Positions 8,215-13,593 are shown, counted from the stretch's first letter. The stretch: 16,080 bases of DNA from an uncultured Mycoplasmatota bacterium (GCA_948472605.1 CAOKUH010000023.1:1-16080); one strand, 5' to 3'. The notes: a model not told the origin generated them from the letters alone. A program made the numbers and translations.

Positions 8215-9880
8215 TTTCTTTTGCTCCTTCCTTTAAATAATTAACTAAACTTTCATATTCATCTTGATACTTAAATTTAATGTCTAAAGTACCATCTTTT
8301 CTAACATAAATAACATCAATAAGTTCATTTAAAACTTCCTTTGAAAGACTTTTAATCTTTCTATTTCTTTTATAATGACCTATCCAATAATCATTTTTTC
8401 TTATTTTTTTAACATTTTCTCTATATGTCGAAGTATATATCTCTATATCTTCACCTAACTTTTTAATTTTAGATTCTATTTCTTCAGACAATTTCATAAA
8501 CTCGCTTTTTTCTAACTTATTAAATTTCCATTCTTCATAATATTTTCTTTTCTGCTCTTTTAAATTTGATATTTTTAATTCAGCAATTTTTACATTATTT
8601 TTATATTCATTTTCAATAGAGCCTTGATTATTCTTAAAATATAATTTAGAAAGACTTTTTTCTAACTCTATTACTAATTTTACTTGTACTTGAATTGCCT
8701 CCAAAACTGATTCTTCCAATACGCTTGTCTTTATTTTATGTGATGAGCAAGACTTACTTACTTGCAAATAACTCATACAGAAATAATTAGAAAGTTGTCG
8801 TTTACCTCTGGTATCTTCTTGTTTTGTCATTGCTCTACCACAGTCAGCACACTTTAATTTTCCATTAAATATCGAATATGAAACTGGAGAATTATGCACT
8901 TTCTTTTTATCGTTTTGTTTTATTATTTTCTGTATTTTATAAAAATCTTCTTTTGATATAATTGCTTCGTGCGTATTTTCCGAACGGACATATTCTTCTT
9001 TCTCTTTTGTAATAAATTTTTTGCTACCAAATGTCGCTCTTGTTGTTTTTAACTGCACTAGATTCCCAATATATGATTCGTTATGAAGCATTCTGCCAAT
9101 AGTAGAGGTACTCCATAAATATTGTGACCTTATTTCAAATGGGTCTAGTGTTAATTTTCTTTTCTTTCTTCTTTGGAGTTCTTTTCTACATAAAATTCCA
9201 TTATCATTAAGATATTGGCAAATCGTTGGGCGACCATTACCAGACAATGCCATTTCAAATATTTTTTTTACAATATCAACTTCGTTAGGGTCAATTACTA
9301 AATGGTGCTTATCATCTGGATCTAACATATAACCATAAGGTGTTGTTCCTGCCACAAACTGACCGTTTTTAGCCATTGTTTCATAAGCACTAGCAACCTT
9401 TTTAGATAAATCTCTTGAATAATTCTCATTCATAAGATTTTTAACTGGTACTATTAAACTACTAATTGATTCTGGGTCTAAATAAGAATCTACATTATCG
9501 TTTACTGAAATAATACGAATATCATAAATAGGGAATATTTCTTCTATATACTTTCCTACTTCTCTATGATTTCTACCTAGTCTTGATAAGTCTTTTACTA
9601 TAATGCCATTTATTTTTCCATTGACTACATCTTGTAGCATTCTTTTAAATCCCGGTCTTTCAAAATTAGTACCAGTATATCCATCATCAACATAATAATC
9701 TTCAATTACAATGTTAGGTTTATTTTCTAAATATGACTCTATCAATGCCTTTTGATTTTTTATCGTATAAGACTCACTATTTTCGCCATCATCAAACGAT
9801 CTTCTGCCATAAACACCAAATGACCATTTTCTATTTTCATCATTTATTCGGCTTTGCTTTTTGTTCCCACGACCAGCCAT
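8171..9880 (-). CDS. Large serine recombinase, second of tandem pair
   Basis: This 569-residue protein has the same architecture as its downstream partner. The resolvase domain has Y24-GRR-S28 (S28 probable nucleophile), DDGYTGTNFERP and KDLSRLGRNHREVG. The recombinase domain follows, with a zinc ribbon (LKCADCGRAM ... NYFCMSYLQVSKSCSSH) and a long charged coiled-coil segment in the last 170 residues. About 18 residues rich in basic and polar side chains precede the catalytic domain, which the partner lacks. I use the ATG at 9880: AGGAGG lies five bases before it, and the in-frame GTG at 9886 lies inside this ribosome site. The gene is separated from the DUF6870-like gene upstream by 88 bases that hold a motif shared with the region before the third recombinase gene. 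Confidence 0.93.
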   Translation of the reverse strand: MAGRGNKKQSRINDENRKWSFGVYGRRSFDDGENSESYTIKNQKALIESYLENKPNIVIEDYYVDDGYTGTNFERPGFKRMLQDVVNGKINGIIVKDLSRLGRNHREVGKYIEEIFPIYDIRIISVNDNVDSYLDPESISSLIVPVKNLMNENYSRDLSKKVASAYETMAKNGQFVAGTTPYGYMLDPDDKHHLVIDPNEVDIVKKIFEMALSGNGRPTICQYLNDNGILCRKELQRRKKRKLTLDPFEIRSQYLWSTSTIGRMLHNESYIGNLVQLKTTRATFGSKKFITKEKEEYVRSENTHEAIISKEDFYKIQKIIKQNDKKKVHNSPVSYSIFNGKLKCADCGRAMTKQEDTRGKRQLSNYFCMSYLQVSKSCSSHKIKTSVLEESVLEAIQVQVKLVIELEKSLSKLYFKNNQGSIENEYKNNVKIAELKISNLKEQKRKYYEEWKFNKLEKSEFMKLSEEIESKIKKLGEDIEIYTSTYRENVKKIRKNDYWIGHYKRNRKIKSLSKEVLNELIDVIYVRKDGTLDIKFKYQDEYESLVNYLKEGAKENEKVDIRNISQAFI

Positions 9881-9935
9881 TTCCACCTCCTCCTTTCAAA
9901 TTACGACCAAATCATAATTCAAATTTCATTTTTTT

Positions 9936-9972
9936 ACGAAGGTGGAAATTTTAATTTTGTAGGCTTGACTAT
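9936..9972 (-). promoter_or_regulatory. Candidate regulatory motif upstream of the second recombinase gene
   Basis: On the minus strand this reads AGTCAA, then a variable stretch, then AAAATTAAAATTTCCACCTTC. The same elements in the same order occur at 10873-10906 before the short recombinase gene (AGTCAA, then AAAATTAAAAATTCGCACATT). Both copies start at the end of the preceding gene and lie 55-90 bases before a recombinase start. They could be operators, promoter regions or recombinase-binding sites. Confidence 0.35.
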
Positions 9973-10244
9973 CTATACAAATTTTTCAGTACATTAGTTA
10001 AACAGTCATCTGCTGTTTTATCTGTATCAGAAAACCTAATCCTTACTAATTTTCCTTTAACTTTGAAAATATAAGGATTTTTTACTTTATTTAAAAAATC
10101 AAGTATTCTTTCGTTGCTTGACTTCCTTTTATCTATCTTTATATCTGTTATTTCATCAACATCATCTGGATTAACCTCATCTAAAGGTATCTCCCTACAT
10201 CTTTTTAGTTTTTCTGATAATGCTTCAATGTCCTTTTTATTCAT
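9969..10244 (-). CDS. Small DUF6870-like protein linked to recombinases
   Basis: The protein is 91 residues with no signal peptide or membrane segment. The N-terminal half is acidic and helical in character (LDEVNPDDVDEITDIKID). The second half has the pattern I associate with DUF6870: an ER..xFLxKVKNPYIFK core followed by VRIRFSDTDKTADDCL. Family members are small proteins of unknown function carried near recombinases in Bacillota elements. The family name is from memory and no search was possible. The start has a strong site, GGAGGG, five bases upstream. The ATG overlaps the last codons of the 38-residue membrane peptide gene, so the two are likely co-translated. Placement between recombinase genes suggests a role in element excision or its control, which is inference only. 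Confidence 0.8.
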   Translation of the reverse strand: MNKKDIEALSEKLKRCREIPLDEVNPDDVDEITDIKIDKRKSSNERILDFLNKVKNPYIFKVKGKLVRIRFSDTDKTADDCLTNVLKNLYR

Positions 10245-10353
10245 TTTTACCCTCCATTTCCTCTAGCCTAGAACAATTACTAGAAACACGACATATTGCA
10301 TATAAAAAAGACACTATCATTACTAATAGTGCCAATGTTCCTAATTTAATCAA
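10237..10353 (-). CDS. 38-residue single-pass membrane peptide
   Basis: A TTG start at 10353 is preceded by GAAAGGAAG, which lies inside the end of the short recombinase gene, whose stop is only three bases upstream. The frame runs 38 codons to a TAA that overlaps the start of the DUF6870-like gene. The peptide begins MIKLGTLALLVMIVSFLYAI, a clean hydrophobic helix of about 17 residues, and ends in a polar tail with two cysteines (ICRVSSNCSRLEEMEG). No family is recognised. Tight packing on both sides and a proper ribosome site favour a real gene. Against it are the rare TTG start and short length. Confidence 0.55.
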   Translation of the reverse strand: MIKLGTLALLVMIVSFLYAICRVSSNCSRLEEMEGKNE

Positions 10354-10356
10354 AAT

Positions 10357-10821
10357 TTATCTTCCTTTCAGTTTTCTTTGGACTTCTCTCCTTTTCTTTA
10401 AATCGTTTTTATACCACACATTCATAAGATTGCTAATTAAAATAGATTTTTCAAATTCATCTTGATTTTTTAATGAATCAATATTATCTACAACTGAAAT
10501 AAAATTTATATTGTACTTTTTTTTAAGTCCATCAATTCTTTGTAAAGTATTATTTGTTCTACCAAACCTTACTAAATCTTTTACTATAATAGTATTTATC
10601 CTATTTTCTTCTATATCTTTAATCATTCTTCTAAATTCTGGTCTATTATAATTTGTTCCAGAAAAACCATTATCAATATAAAACTCTCTAAATTTTATTC
10701 CCTTAACATTATTTTTTAAGTAATCATTTAACATTTTTTTCTGCACTTCTATTGCTGAATCTTCTTTAGTCGTTTCCTTATTAGCGACTCTACAATACAT
10801 TGCAACTCTTAATTTTTCCAT
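10357..10821 (-). CDS. Short serine-recombinase-like protein lacking the catalytic serine
   Basis: The 154-residue protein matches only the N-terminal resolvase domain. It keeps YCRV at 9-12, the IDNGFSGTNYNRPEF segment, and VKDLVRFGRTN with the usual arginines. The residue at the nucleophile position is A13 (codon GCT) where active enzymes, including both neighbours, have serine. The recombinase DNA-binding domain, zinc ribbon and coiled coil are all absent; the frame ends in a basic tail (KKRREVQRKLKGR). The start at 10821 has AGGAGG eight bases upstream. Intact reading frame, good ribosome site and close packing with the genes downstream argue against a decaying fragment. A catalytically dead accessory subunit that pairs with one of the large recombinases or regulates direction is plausible but unproven. 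Confidence 0.85.
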   Translation of the reverse strand: MEKLRVAMYCRVANKETTKEDSAIEVQKKMLNDYLKNNVKGIKFREFYIDNGFSGTNYNRPEFRRMIKDIEENRINTIIVKDLVRFGRTNNTLQRIDGLKKKYNINFISVVDNIDSLKNQDEFEKSILISNLMNVWYKNDLKKRREVQRKLKGR

Positions 10822-10872
10822 TATTCATTCCTCCTTAACAAAATCATTTTAAAACAAATAAATTTATTATTG

Positions 10873-10901
10873 AAATGTGCGAATTTTTAATTTTCACATT
10901 T
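10873..10901 (-). promoter_or_regulatory. 29-bp dyad before the short recombinase gene (candidate operator)
   Basis: The arms AAATGTG (10873-10879) and CACATTT (10895-10901) are perfect inverted repeats. Within the spacer, AATT at 10882-10885 and AATT at 10889-10892 keep the same centre of symmetry (10887). Two-fold symmetry at 22 of 29 positions suggests a dimeric protein-binding site. There is no T-run after it, so it is not a terminator. It lies about 55 bases upstream of the ATG at 10821. Confidence 0.5.
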
Positions 10902-10913
10902 GACTTTTAAACT

Positions 10914-11102
10914 CTATATTCGCCTACAAGTTAATTCAAATTCATTTTCTGATACAAAAGGAAATATACTACATTTAAGTAAAACATCTGTCACCATACC
11001 TAAAGCCTCTTTTTCATTTCTGGCTTTAACTTCTATAAACTGTATTTTATCGTTACTACTAATACCAACTACATATCTTTTTCTTCTATTAAAAATTTTC
11101 AT
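10914..11102 (-). CDS. 62-residue protein of unknown function, coupled to the toxin gene
   Basis: The ATG at 11102 shares its A with the TAA of the toxin gene (TAATG), a standard translational-coupling junction, and there is no strong ribosome site of its own. The protein is soluble in appearance: a basic start (MKIFNRRKRYVVG), a beta-like stretch (KIQFIEVKARNEKEAL), a helix, and a short C-terminus ending LTCRRI. I do not recognise a family. Its position directly after a MazF-type toxin gene makes a regulatory or antitoxin role possible, but nothing in the sequence proves it. Confidence 0.7.
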   Translation of the reverse strand: MKIFNRRKRYVVGISSNDKIQFIEVKARNEKEALGMVTDVLLKCSIFPFVSENEFELTCRRI

Positions 11103-11482
11103 TATTTGTTCTCACTTTCTATATTTTCAATATCTATTGCAAAAACATTTACTAAAGCCTTATCAATTTTTTGTATTTGGAACTCTGTTAATTTACCTAA
11201 ATAAGCAGTTATTCTTGACTTATCTATAACTCTAATCTGCTCTATCAAAATTGTAGAATTTTTTTTCAGAAAGTTATTTTTGTATATTACTATATGTGTA
11301 GGTAAATAAGTTTTTTTAATAACTGTCGTTATAGGAGCAATAATTACTGTTGGACTATGCTTATTTGCAAGATTATTTTGGATTACCACCACTGGTCTTT
11401 TTCCATCTTGTTCACTACCAATTACAGGGTCAAGCATAGCATAGTAAATATCGCCCTTTTTAATTTCATAATTACTTATCAT
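11102..11482 (-). CDS. MazF/PemK-family endoribonuclease toxin
   Basis: The 126-residue protein resembles Bacillus subtilis MazF (EndoA), a sequence-specific mRNA-cleaving RNase. Shared features include KKGDIYYAMLDPVIGSEQDG near the N-terminus, the catalytic arginine in KRPVVVIQN (R29, matching R25 of EndoA), and the catalytic threonine in APIT (T52, matching T48). SPT, LPTHI and LIEQIRVIDKSR are also shared. I place the start at 11482, where AAGGTT precedes the ATG; the longer frame from 11524 adds 14 residues that belong to the overlapping upstream gene in another frame. The gene overlaps the 67-residue gene upstream by 11 bases. No ribbon-helix-helix MazE-like gene is next to it, so its antitoxin, if any, is one of the unknown neighbours or is absent. 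In integrative elements such toxins may aid element maintenance. Confidence 0.9.
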   Translation of the reverse strand: MISNYEIKKGDIYYAMLDPVIGSEQDGKRPVVVIQNNLANKHSPTVIIAPITTVIKKTYLPTHIVIYKNNFLKKNSTILIEQIRVIDKSRITAYLGKLTEFQIQKIDKALVNVFAIDIENIESENK

Positions 11483-11675
11483 ATTTTTCAACCTTATATA
11501 TAATGCGTGGTGGCTTATCATCAACTAAATTAAGTATATTAAGTTTTCTATTCTTTAAATAACCTTTTAGCACTCTATCAACATCTTGTTTTGCTTTTTC
11601 CATATTTACTTGTTCGTGATCCATGGAAGTTTCAAATATCAATTTAATTCTTACCTTATATTTTTTTCTTTTCAT
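11472..11675 (-). CDS. 67-residue basic protein of unknown function upstream of the toxin
   Basis: The start at 11675 follows an AAGGAGG site. The protein is highly charged and basic (MKRKKYKVRIKLIFE at the N-terminus), followed by a helical middle (HEQVNMEKAKQDVDRVLKGYL) and a C-terminal stretch PPRIIYKVEKYDK. No membrane segment or known motif is seen. Its stop overlaps the start of the MazF-type toxin gene by 11 bases, the position where an antitoxin gene often lies, but it does not look like MazE. It is the first gene after a structured leader and an intrinsic terminator only about 25 bases upstream, so its expression, and that of the genes behind it, probably depends on read-through of that terminator. 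Confidence 0.75.
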   Translation of the reverse strand: MKRKKYKVRIKLIFETSMDHEQVNMEKAKQDVDRVLKGYLKNRKLNILNLVDDKPPRIIYKVEKYDK

Positions 11676-11698
11676 TAAAATTTTTCCTCCTTATATGT

Positions 11699-11727
11699 AA
11701 AAAAGCCAGAACATTATGCTCTGGCTT
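11699..11727 (-). terminator. Intrinsic terminator/attenuator just before the toxin operon
   Basis: AAGCCAGA (11703-11710) and TCTGGCTT (11720-11727) form an 8-bp GC-containing stem with a 9-base loop, followed on the minus strand by six T. Only about 24 bases separate the T-run from the ATG at 11675, which leaves room for a ribosome site (AAGGAGG) but not a promoter. It therefore looks like an attenuator at the end of a leader transcript. Confidence 0.88.
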
Positions 11728-12053
11728 CTATATTTCACTTTTTAATTTTTATTTTTGCTCGAACTGATATTTGTCTTAATACCCTCAGCCATAGGATTTC
11801 ATCAAACGAACAATGTGCTACATTATTCTCACGGAAATTCCATCCTCTTGTGGTTCGCACAAGACTGCCCCGATTGCTTGAGTCTGTCGCTAGGCAGGAG
11901 TATCTTTAATTCTATTATTTGTCATTGCAGATTAGGTGCTACCTAATTTTATAGCCAAGTATTTATCGACAAGCGTGCTTGCTAAAGTGCTCTCAATAAC
12001 AGGAATGTATTTGATGAATGAATATCAAATTTTCAAAGAACATCTCCTGCTTC
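11728..12053 (-). ncRNA. Candidate structured leader RNA, gene-free and GC-rich
   Basis: These 326 bases lie between two minus-strand terminators and hold no credible gene; frames on the plus strand lack ribosome sites and family likeness. At 11761-11940 I count 73 G+C in 180 bases (41%), far above the neighbouring genes. On the minus strand there are several perfect small hairpins: ATTAGGT-AGC-ACCTAAT, AATGT-AGC-ACATT with the same AGC loop, CTTGTG-CGAAC-CACAAG, AGACT...AGTCT, and ATTTGAT...ATCAAAT near the 5' end. The last hairpin of the series is the terminator abutting the operon start. This is the layout of a riboswitch, protein-binding attenuator or antiterminator RNA, but no known class is recognised. 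Alternatives are a transfer origin or a remnant of another element. Confidence 0.45.
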
Positions 12054-12099
12054 AAAAAAGAAACAGGTTGAAAAGGAATTACTCCCTTTCACCTGTTTC
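12054..12099 (-). terminator. Intrinsic terminator after the sigma-like gene
   Basis: GAAACAGGT (12060-12068) pairs perfectly with ACCTGTTTC (12091-12099). The stem continues inside with GAAA/TTTC and GG/CC around a small bulge and mismatch, and the minus-strand transcript then has six T. It lies about 35 bases past the stop of the sigma-like gene. Confidence 0.88.
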
Positions 12100-12132
12100 C
12101 TCACTTATGAGCCAAATTGCAGACACCAAATT

Positions 12133-12609
12133 TTAATTTTTTAATATTTTTTTCAAATTTTCTATTGCTCGTTCCAAAATAATATGTACTGACTGATGTG
12201 TTGCATTTTCTTCATCTGCTATTTGTTGCTCTGTTTTATCTTCAAAATAGTATTTCTTTATTCTTCTTTTTTGTACTTCTGGAAGCATATCTATTGCTTT
12301 CTTTAAATCTTCAAAAGTAGATTTCTGAATAATATAATCTTCTAATCCTGTAGGCTTGTCCATTGCTCTAGCACAAAGATTATCTTCATATATTTCAGAA
12401 TGCTCAATATGCCTATCATATTCGTTCATTTCCTTAATATCATCTAACTCGAATCTATCTAATGCCTTATATATTTCTTCTTGTACTTCTATTTTATTTA
12501 TCTTTCCTGTCACATCTTTAAATGTAACTATGTAAAGATTCTTTTCTTCACAATAACTTAAAATATAAGGATTATCCCTATATTTTCTTCTTTTTGGGCG
12601 ATCTGCCAT
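12133..12609 (-). CDS. Sigma-70 region-4-like transcriptional regulator
   Basis: The 158-residue protein ends in a helix-turn-helix of sigma-70 region 4 type: AIDMLPEVQKRRIKKYYFEDKTEQQIADEENATHQSVHIILERAIENLKKIL (in parts from about 105 to 156). The first 100 residues are charged and carry none of the core-binding region 2 motifs, so it is not a full sigma factor. Proteins of this shape are common in Tn916-like and other Gram-positive integrative elements. They are thought to regulate element genes. I use the ATG at 12609, with GGAGG eight bases before it; the ATG at 12624 lies within this site. A long upstream region with two terminators and a hairpin touching the ribosome site suggests tight control of its expression. 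Confidence 0.85.
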   Translation of the reverse strand: MADRPKRRKYRDNPYILSYCEEKNLYIVTFKDVTGKINKIEVQEEIYKALDRFELDDIKEMNEYDRHIEHSEIYEDNLCARAMDKPTGLEDYIIQKSTFEDLKKAIDMLPEVQKRRIKKYYFEDKTEQQIADEENATHQSVHIILERAIENLKKILKN

Positions 12610-12622
12610 CTTTCTTTCCTCC

Positions 12623-12653
12623 ATTCAATTTGTTTTTTAAAATCAAATTGAAT
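12623..12653 (-). promoter_or_regulatory. 10-bp hairpin abutting the ribosome site of the sigma-like gene
   Basis: ATTCAATTTG (12623-12632) and CAAATTGAAT (12644-12653) are perfect inverted repeats with an 11-base AT loop. The 3' arm in the mRNA touches the GGAGG site (12618-12622). The hairpin could control access of ribosomes, or the DNA dyad could be an operator. There is no T-run after it. Confidence 0.6.
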
Positions 12654-12691
12654 AAAGGTGGGCTACGGCAATTCTCTAATCTAAAGCAAAC

Positions 12692-12744
12692 AAAAAGAGA
12701 GTAAAATCCCCCTATTGCAAATAGAGTATATTTCGCTCTCTTTT
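12692..12744 (-). terminator. Intrinsic terminator inside the sigma-like leader (attenuator)
   Basis: AAAAGAGAG (12693-12701) pairs with CTCTCTTTT (12736-12744). After a 2x2 mismatch AAAT pairs with ATTT, and within the loop CTATT-gca-AATAG makes a second small stem. The minus-strand transcript ends in five T. It lies about 80 bases before the sigma-like start, so it would stop transcription before the gene unless overcome. Confidence 0.72.
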
Positions 12745-13050
12745 CTTTATTTTCAAATTGTATTAAATTTAATTCGTAGTATTCGTCATCATCTACAATC
12801 ATAATATCGTTTGCTCCTATACAAGCAATCGCTATGTAAACGAGCATATTTTTGAATACTACTTATTGTATATGTACTTTTTACATTTAAACTTTTATAG
12901 TAATACCAATAATTGAAAGTAACATTTACTACTTAAAATTACTTCTATTACTACTTTTTACATCTTTTCATACCTTTCTTTCTCATATTTATTACTATAT
13001 CAGAATAGCCATTGCTTATTTTATTATCCTTAACTAATTGTAATAAATAT

Positions 13051-13097
13051 AAAAAGAGCCAATAAACTATGAATAAATATCATAGTCTATTGGCTCT
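13051..13097 (-). terminator. Strong intrinsic terminator
   Basis: AGAGCCAATA (13055-13064) pairs with TATTGGCTCT (13088-13097). After one mismatch, ACTATGA pairs with TCATAGT around a 7-base loop, giving 17 pairs in all. On the minus strand it is followed by five T. The arm AGAGCC could also pair with a second GGCTCT at 13112-13117, so an alternative fold is possible. Confidence 0.88.
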
Positions 13098-13117
13098 GCG
13101 TCTATGCGTCTGGCTCT
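13092..13117. repeat. Nested direct repeats GGCTCT and GCGTCT
   Basis: The plus strand reads GGCTCT-GCGTC-TAT-GCGTCT-GGCTCT: two GGCTCT copies flank two GCGTC copies. One GGCTCT is the arm of the terminator at 13055-13097; the other is a possible competing arm. Confidence 0.55.
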
Positions 13118-13142
13118 TGTTAATATCTTATAAAATATCACA

Positions 13143-13164
13143 ATATAATTTTTAAAAATTATAT
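13143..13164. repeat. Perfect 22-bp AT palindrome
   Basis: The 22 bases from 13143 to 13164 equal their own reverse complement (half-site ATATAATTTTT). It overlaps the promoter-like extended -10 box at 13158-13166, so it may be an operator, or a chance result of AT-richness. Confidence 0.5.
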
Positions 13165-13166
13165 CA
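13158..13166 (-). promoter_or_regulatory. Extended -10 promoter candidate
   Basis: The minus strand reads TGATATAAT, a perfect -10 hexamer with the TGn extension. No clear -35 box is seen. A transcript starting near 13150 would run about 100 bases to the strong terminator at 13051-13097, or on into the sigma-like leader. Confidence 0.4.
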
Positions 13167-13216
13167 AATTATTTCTGTAAAATTTGTCGCTTTATGTAGT
13201 ACAATTCATATTTTAT

Positions 13217-13258
13217 AAAAAAATAGTCTATAAATATAATAATTACATATTTATAGAC
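13217..13258 (-). terminator. Intrinsic terminator of the accessory run
   Basis: GTCTATAAATAT (13226-13237) and ATATTTATAGAC (13247-13258) form a perfect 12-bp stem with a 9-base loop. On the minus strand a run of seven T follows. It lies a few bases after the stop of the Cys-rich KTR gene, so it closes the run of genes that begins beyond the right edge. Confidence 0.85.
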
Positions 13259-13264
13259 CTTAAT

Positions 13265-13441
13265 TTATAGATTTAATTTCTTAATAACTTTCACTTGCAT
13301 ATTCTTAACTTCAATCAAACTTTCCCTTTTACATTTCGGACAATATAGAGGAAAGTTTTTCATTATTGTATCGTTTCTCATTTTTAGTCGTGTTTTATTT
13401 CCACAAACGGGACATATAATCCACTGTAACTTTTGCTCCAT
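13265..13441 (-). CDS. Cysteine-rich KTR-domain protein
   Basis: The 58-residue protein has two CxxC pairs, C10-PV-C13 and C34-PK-C37, separated by the GNKTRLKMRNDT and NFPLYCPKCKRE motifs that define the Cys-rich KTR family. These are small zinc-ribbon-like proteins common in Gram-positive integrative elements; their function is unknown. The ATG at 13441 has GGAGG five bases before it; the ATG at 13453 lies within this site. It is the last gene of the accessory run and is followed at once by a terminator. Confidence 0.88.
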   Translation of the reverse strand: MEQKLQWIICPVCGNKTRLKMRNDTIMKNFPLYCPKCKRESLIEVKNMQVKVIKKLNL

Positions 13442-13465
13442 TTGTACCTCCATTTTTATTCTTGA

Positions 13466-13593
13466 TTATCCTAACCAACCATTATAAAATGCTATAACTC
13501 CTAAAATTGCTCCTATAACCATTGCTACTAATGTTGTAACTTCAGTATTGGATTTTCCTTAAATAATTTTACTAATTCTTTTAAATCTTTCAT
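13466..13593 (-). pseudogene. Small membrane protein gene with a -1 frameshift
   Basis: An ATG at 13593 with AGCAGGA upstream opens a frame (MKDLKELVKLFK) that leaves the plausible path and stops after 21 residues at 13528. In the next frame, starting exactly there, the sequence continues as GKSNTEVTTLVAMVIGAIL and GVIAFYNGWLG with a stop at 13466. Together the two halves make a natural small protein of about 42 residues: a helical basic start, a linker and one membrane helix. Restoring one A in TTTAAGG (TTTAAAGG) joins them. The sequence could be a true mutation or an assembly error. Function unknown. It sits between the 58-residue gene and the KTR gene. Confidence 0.5.

Larger units (their letters stand above)
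12610..13050 (-). promoter_or_regulatory. Long leader of the sigma-like gene
   Basis: These 441 bases hold no confident gene. Reading toward the sigma-like gene, I see short frames (one ending MRKKGMKRCKK), an 11-base direct repeat (TGTAAAAAGTA in the minus sense, 12952-12962 and 12875-12885), and a weak promoter-like TTACTT-17-TATAAA at about 12895-12925. An 89-codon open frame (12578-12847) follows; it has no ribosome site at its first ATG and overlaps the sigma-like gene. Then come an intrinsic terminator and a hairpin at the ribosome site. The overall plan resembles leaders with transcription attenuation, such as those before ribosome-protection tet genes, though no such gene follows here. 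Confidence 0.5.

Noticed and set aside
11800..11900. tRNA-like or tmRNA-like arm (CTTGTGGTTCGCACAAG on the plus strand)
   Set aside because: No acceptor, D or anticodon arms of correct spacing surround it, so it is only a hairpin.
11755..12136. Two plus-strand open frames of 63 and 66 codons
   Set aside because: They have no ribosome sites and no family likeness, oppose all other genes, and overlap a terminator and hairpin-rich DNA. They are better explained as part of a structured leader.
12578..12847. 89-codon minus-strand frame before the sigma-like gene
   Set aside because: Its first ATG lacks a ribosome site, it runs through a terminator hairpin and through the Shine-Dalgarno site and start of the sigma-like gene. 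At most part of it is a leader peptide.
12848..13060. 33-codon stop-free frame ending MRKKGMKRCKK, as a gene remnant
   Set aside because: It is too short and has no recognisable family; stop-free stretches of this size occur by chance. It may include a short leader peptide only.
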